DNA of 8,091 nucleotides from Chromobacteriaceae bacterium (lineage in GTDB: Bacteria > Pseudomonadota > Gammaproteobacteria > Burkholderiales > Aquaspirillaceae): contig JASLDQ010000307.1 of assembly GCA_030151505.1 (NCBI GenBank), positions 1 to 8,091 of the forward strand. The letters run 5' to 3'. Each line of letters begins with the position of its first letter. Position 1 is the stretch's first letter. The notes beneath the pieces are model-generated. The model was not told the origin of the DNA. It ran no database searches and was given only the letters and a program-made list of their open reading frames with translations. Below, one piece after another: positions 6,158 through 8,091 of the stretch. The position numbers and the translations under genes were made by a program.

Positions 6158-7468
6158 TCAGGCCGTGGCCGGATTCGGACGGCCCATGCCTTGCCGCGGG
6201 ACGCTGACCGTTTCGGCGCCGTAGCGGGCGATGGACAGGCCGTCGGCGCTGATCTCGGGCTTCTTGCCGCTGAGCAGGTCGGCCAGCAACTTGCCGGAGC
6301 CGGCGCTCATGGTCCAGCCCAGCGTGCCGTGGCCGGTATTGAGCGACAGGTTGGCGAAGCGGGTGGCGCCGATGATCGGGGTGCCGTCCGGCGTCATCGG
6401 GCGCAGGCCGGTCCAGAATTCGGCAGCGGGAATGTTGCCGCCGGCCGGGAACAGGTCGCCCACGCACATTTCCAGCGTTTCGCGGCGCTTCGGGTTCAGG
6501 CCGAGGTCGAAGCCGGCGATTTCGGCCATGCCGCCGACGCGGATGCGGTTGTCGAAGCGGGTGATGGCGATCTTGTAGGTTTCGTCCATCACGGTCGACA
6601 CCGGCGCGGCATCGGCATTGGTGATCGGCACGGTCAGCGAGTAGCCCTTGAGCGGGTAGACCGGGATGTCGATGCCCAGCGGCTTGAGGAAGTCGGTCGA
6701 GTAGCTGCCGAACGCCACCACGTAATGGTCGGCTTCCAGCACCTCGGCGCCGATCTTGACGCCGCGGATGCGGCGGCCGTCGGTCAGGAGGCCGTCAACG
6801 CCGGTGTTCCAGCGGAAGTTCACGCCGAGCTTCTCGGCCAACTTGGCCAGCTCGGTGGTGAACAGCTGGCAATCGCCGGTTTCGTCGTTGGGGAGCTGCA
6901 GGCCGCCGACCAGCTTGTCCTTCACCCGCGCCAGCGCCGGCTCGATTTTGGCGATGCCGTCGCGATCGACTACGTTGAAGGGCACGCCGCACTCCTGCAG
7001 CACGGCAATGTCCTTCTGCATGGCGTCGAGCTGGGCCTGGGTGCGGAACACCTGCAGGGTGCCCATCGCGCGGCCTTCGTAGGCGATGCCGGTGTCGTCG
7101 CGCAGCGCCTTGATGCAGTCGCGGCTGTATTCGGCCAGACGCATCATGCGGGCCTTGTTGACGCCGTAGCTCTTGGCATTGCAGTTGGCCAGCATCTGGC
7201 CCATCCACTTGAGCTGGCGCAGGCTGCCGTCCGGACGGATGGCCAGCGGCGCGTGCTTCTGGAACAGCCACTTGGCCGCCTTGAGCGGAATGCCGGGCGC
7301 CGCCCACGGCGCGGAATAGCCGGGAGATATCTGGCCGGCATTGCCGAAGCTGGTTTCCAGCGCCGGACCGGGCTGGCGCTCGACCACGGTCACTTCCCAA
7401 CCGGCCTTGGCCAGGTAATACGCGCTGCTGATCCCGATAACTCCACCGCCGAGCACGACGACTTTCAT
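6158..7468 (-). CDS. dadA: D-amino acid dehydrogenase, FAD-dependent
   Basis: It oxidatively deaminates D-amino acids, chiefly D-alanine, to 2-oxo acids and ammonia, passing electrons to the respiratory chain at the inner membrane. The FAD fold opens at residue 1 ([12 protein letters not shown], Gly7-x-Gly9-x-x-Gly12). It is followed by the DadA-typical stretches [72 protein letters not shown], and a C-terminal FAD segment with [14 protein letters not shown] and [11 protein letters not shown]. Length is 436 against 432 in E. coli. I chose the ATG at 7468: AGAGGA sits six bases upstream, and the protein then starts like E. coli DadA. A Met two codons earlier (7474) directly abuts that ribosome site. 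First gene of the dadA-alr operon, divergent from the Lrp-type regulator. Confidence 0.97.
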   Translation of the reverse strand: MKVVVLGGGVIGISSAYYLAKAGWEVTVVERQPGPALETSFGNAGQISPGYSAPWAAPGIPLKAAKWLFQKHAPLAIRPDGSLRQLKWMGQMLANCNAKSYGVNKARMMRLAEYSRDCIKALRDDTGIAYEGRAMGTLQVFRTQAQLDAMQKDIAVLQECGVPFNVVDRDGIAKIEPALARVKDKLVGGLQLPNDETGDCQLFTTELAKLAEKLGVNFRWNTGVDGLLTDGRRIRGVKIGAEVLEADHYVVAFGSYSTDFLKPLGIDIPVYPLKGYSLTVPITNADAAPVSTVMDETYKIAITRFDNRIRVGGMAEIAGFDLGLNPKRRETLEMCVGDLFPAGGNIPAAEFWTGLRPMTPDGTPIIGATRFANLSLNTGHGTLGWTMSAGSGKLLADLLSGKKPEISADGLSIARYGAETVSVPRQGMGRPNPATA

Positions 7469-7527
7469 GTTCATTCCTCTACCATCTTTGCCAGTTTTGA
7501 CTTGCCCTTTTTCACCACCAAGACTCG

Positions 7528-7572
7528 GCAGTGATTTTCAGTAGTATATGAACCAGTCAGCAGTGATTTTCA
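7528..7572. repeat. two GCAGTGATTTTCA direct repeats, probable regulator sites
   Basis: GCAGTGATTTTCA occurs at 7528-7540 and 7560-7572, 32 bp apart, about three helical turns. Each holds a small dyad, TGA-TTT-TCA; the second extends to GTGA-TTT-TCAC. They flank the probable dadA -10 box: one copy covers the expected start of transcription and the other the -35 zone. Lrp-family proteins bind phased sites in this way, so the divergent DadR-like protein is the obvious candidate ligand. Confidence 0.6.
7543..7548 (-). promoter_or_regulatory. candidate dadA -10 box (TATACT)
   Basis: On the - strand 7548 to 7543 reads TATACT, one base off the sigma-70 consensus. Transcription would begin near 7536, leaving a leader of about 68 bases before the dadA ATG. 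The -35 position (about 7567-7572) reads TGAAAA, a poor match lying inside one of the two 13-bp repeats. This suggests dependence on, or blocking by, a bound regulator. Confidence 0.5.
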
Positions 7573-7594
7573 CCATTTAAAAAGCAAGTACAAT
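7567..7594 (+). promoter_or_regulatory. candidate promoter of the Lrp-type gene
   Basis: TTTTCA (7567-7572) and TACAAT (7589-7594), 16 bp apart, are a fair -35/-10 pair reading toward the regulator gene. The -35 falls in the 13-bp repeat at 7560-7572, so the same bound protein could control both directions. Other AT-rich hexamers nearby would also fit. Confidence 0.35.
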
Positions 7595-7614
7595 CAACAT
7601 TACCAAGATAAAAG

Positions 7615-7622
7615 AGAATTTT
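7615..7622 (+). promoter_or_regulatory. AGAATTTT word before the Lrp-type start
   Basis: This 8-base word matches the core of the E. coli Lrp consensus and also appears in both arms of the inverted repeat at 4924-4957. Here it lies directly before the GGAG ribosome site (7624-7627) of the Lrp-type gene, a position that would suit autorepression. It could also be a chance word in an AT-rich leader. Confidence 0.35.
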
Positions 7623-7632
7623 TGGAGAAAAA

Positions 7633-8091
7633 ATGAGAACGCGCTATCAGGGCTTCAAGGAACTGGACAAGTTGGACCGGCGGATTCTGGAAGTCCTGCA
7701 GCAGGACGGCCGCATCTCGATGACCGAGCTGGCGGAGAAGGTCGGCCTGTCCACCACGCCCTGCACCGAGCGGGTGCGGCGGCTGGAAAAGGAAGGCGTG
7801 ATCCAGGGCTATCACGCCCGGCTCGATCCGCATGCGCTCGGCCTGCCGCTGCTGGTCTTCGTCGAGATCAAGCTGTCGTCCAAGTCCGGCGAGATTTTCG
7901 AGGCCTTCCGGCGCGAAGCGCTGCTGTTGCCGCAGGTGCTCGACTGCCATCTGGTGTCGGGCGACTTCGACTACCTGATCAAGGCGCGCATCCCCGACAT
8001 GTCGCAATACCGCGAACTGTTGGGCGACATCCTGCTGAAGCTGCCGCACGCGCAGGAGTCGCGCAGCTATATGGTGATGGAGGAAGTGAAG
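7633..8091 (+). CDS. Lrp/AsnC-family regulator, DadR/Lrp-like (3' end outside window)
   Basis: The frame from the ATG at 7633 stays open to the last base, giving 153 residues; E. coli Lrp is 164, so about ten are missing. GGAG lies five bases upstream of the ATG. The N-terminal helix-turn-helix (about residues 12-62: LDRRILEVLQQDGRISMTEL, GLSTTPCTERVRRLEKEG) binds DNA. The C-terminal RAM domain (about 68-150: LLVFVEIKL, CHLVSGDFDYLIKARIPDM, YMVMEEVK) binds an amino acid and drives oligomer assembly. The resemblance to E. coli Lrp is strong (DGRIS, TPC.ERVRRLE, IQGY, HLVSGDFDYL). Divergence from dadA matches Pseudomonas dadR, an alanine-responsive activator of dadAX; that role is the best reading here. 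A global leucine-responsive Lrp cannot be excluded. Confidence 0.95.
   Translation, partial: MRTRYQGFKELDKLDRRILEVLQQDGRISMTELAEKVGLSTTPCTERVRRLEKEGVIQGYHARLDPHALGLPLLVFVEIKLSSKSGEIFEAFRREALLLPQVLDCHLVSGDFDYLIKARIPDMSQYRELLGDILLKLPHAQESRSYMVMEEVK

Noticed and set aside
4994..7534. 846-codon open frame on the + strand opposite dadA and alr
   Set aside because: It is the antisense shadow of two clearly recognised genes in GC-rich DNA; its product is low-complexity Ala/Gly/Arg/His/Gln sequence with no known fold, and it runs across the dad promoter region.
7563..7573. CRP (cAMP receptor) site at GTGATTTTCAC near dadA
   Set aside because: E. coli dad is CRP-controlled, but a CRP site needs TGTGA and TCACA separated by six bases; here the arms are only three apart.
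7600..8049. 149-codon - strand frame at the right end
   Set aside because: Antisense to the Lrp-type gene, which matches its family along its whole length.

Overview
The window is GC-rich, tightly packed bacterial chromosome. It carries eight recognisable protein genes; the first is cut at its 5' side and the last at its 3' side by the window edges. The Lrp-type regulator, the dadA-alr pair and the LysR/cidAB group all look proteobacterial. The overall flavour (high GC, DadA and Lrp close to the E. coli proteins, a LysR gene divergent from cidAB) suggests a betaproteobacterium, perhaps of the Chromobacterium/Neisseriales kind. That placement is inference from recalled similarity, not from a search.

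Layout, left to right. (1) 1-1050 (+): the end of a GGDEF-EAL cyclic-di-GMP protein. (2) 1110-1988 (-): a LysR-type regulator, convergent with the first gene and divergent from (3) 2087-2536 and 2529-3218 (+): an overlapping cidA/lrgA-cidB/lrgB membrane protein pair. A 98-bp AT-rich gap between regulator and pair holds the shared promoter region. (4) A bidirectional intrinsic terminator at 3241-3277 separates cidB from the convergent (5) 3299-4699 (-): a ProY-like amino acid permease. (6) A 357-bp gap (4700-5056) holds two hairpins ending the dad operon and several dyads upstream of the permease. (7) 5057-6142 and 6158-7468 (-): alanine racemase and D-amino acid dehydrogenase, forming a dadA-alr operon. 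(8) 7633-8091 (+): an Lrp/DadR regulator divergent from dadA and open at the window end.

The right half reads as an alanine-catabolism locus. The racemase converts L-alanine to D-alanine, DadA oxidises D-alanine to pyruvate and ammonia and feeds electrons to the respiratory chain, and the Lrp-type protein is the likely alanine-responsive switch, as in Pseudomonas dadRAX. The permease probably imports an amino acid for this pathway, but its substrate cannot be read from the sequence. The left half is a separate LysR-controlled cidAB module. That family is described both as holin/antiholin-like and, more recently, as a transporter of small organic acids such as pyruvate.

The most interesting material is regulatory. 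Two identical 13-bp repeats lie 32 bp apart around the probable dadA -10 box. An Lrp-like AGAATTTT word occurs both next to the lrp start and as an inverted pair upstream of the permease. I see no mobile element, CRISPR array, RNA gene or clearly undescribed system.
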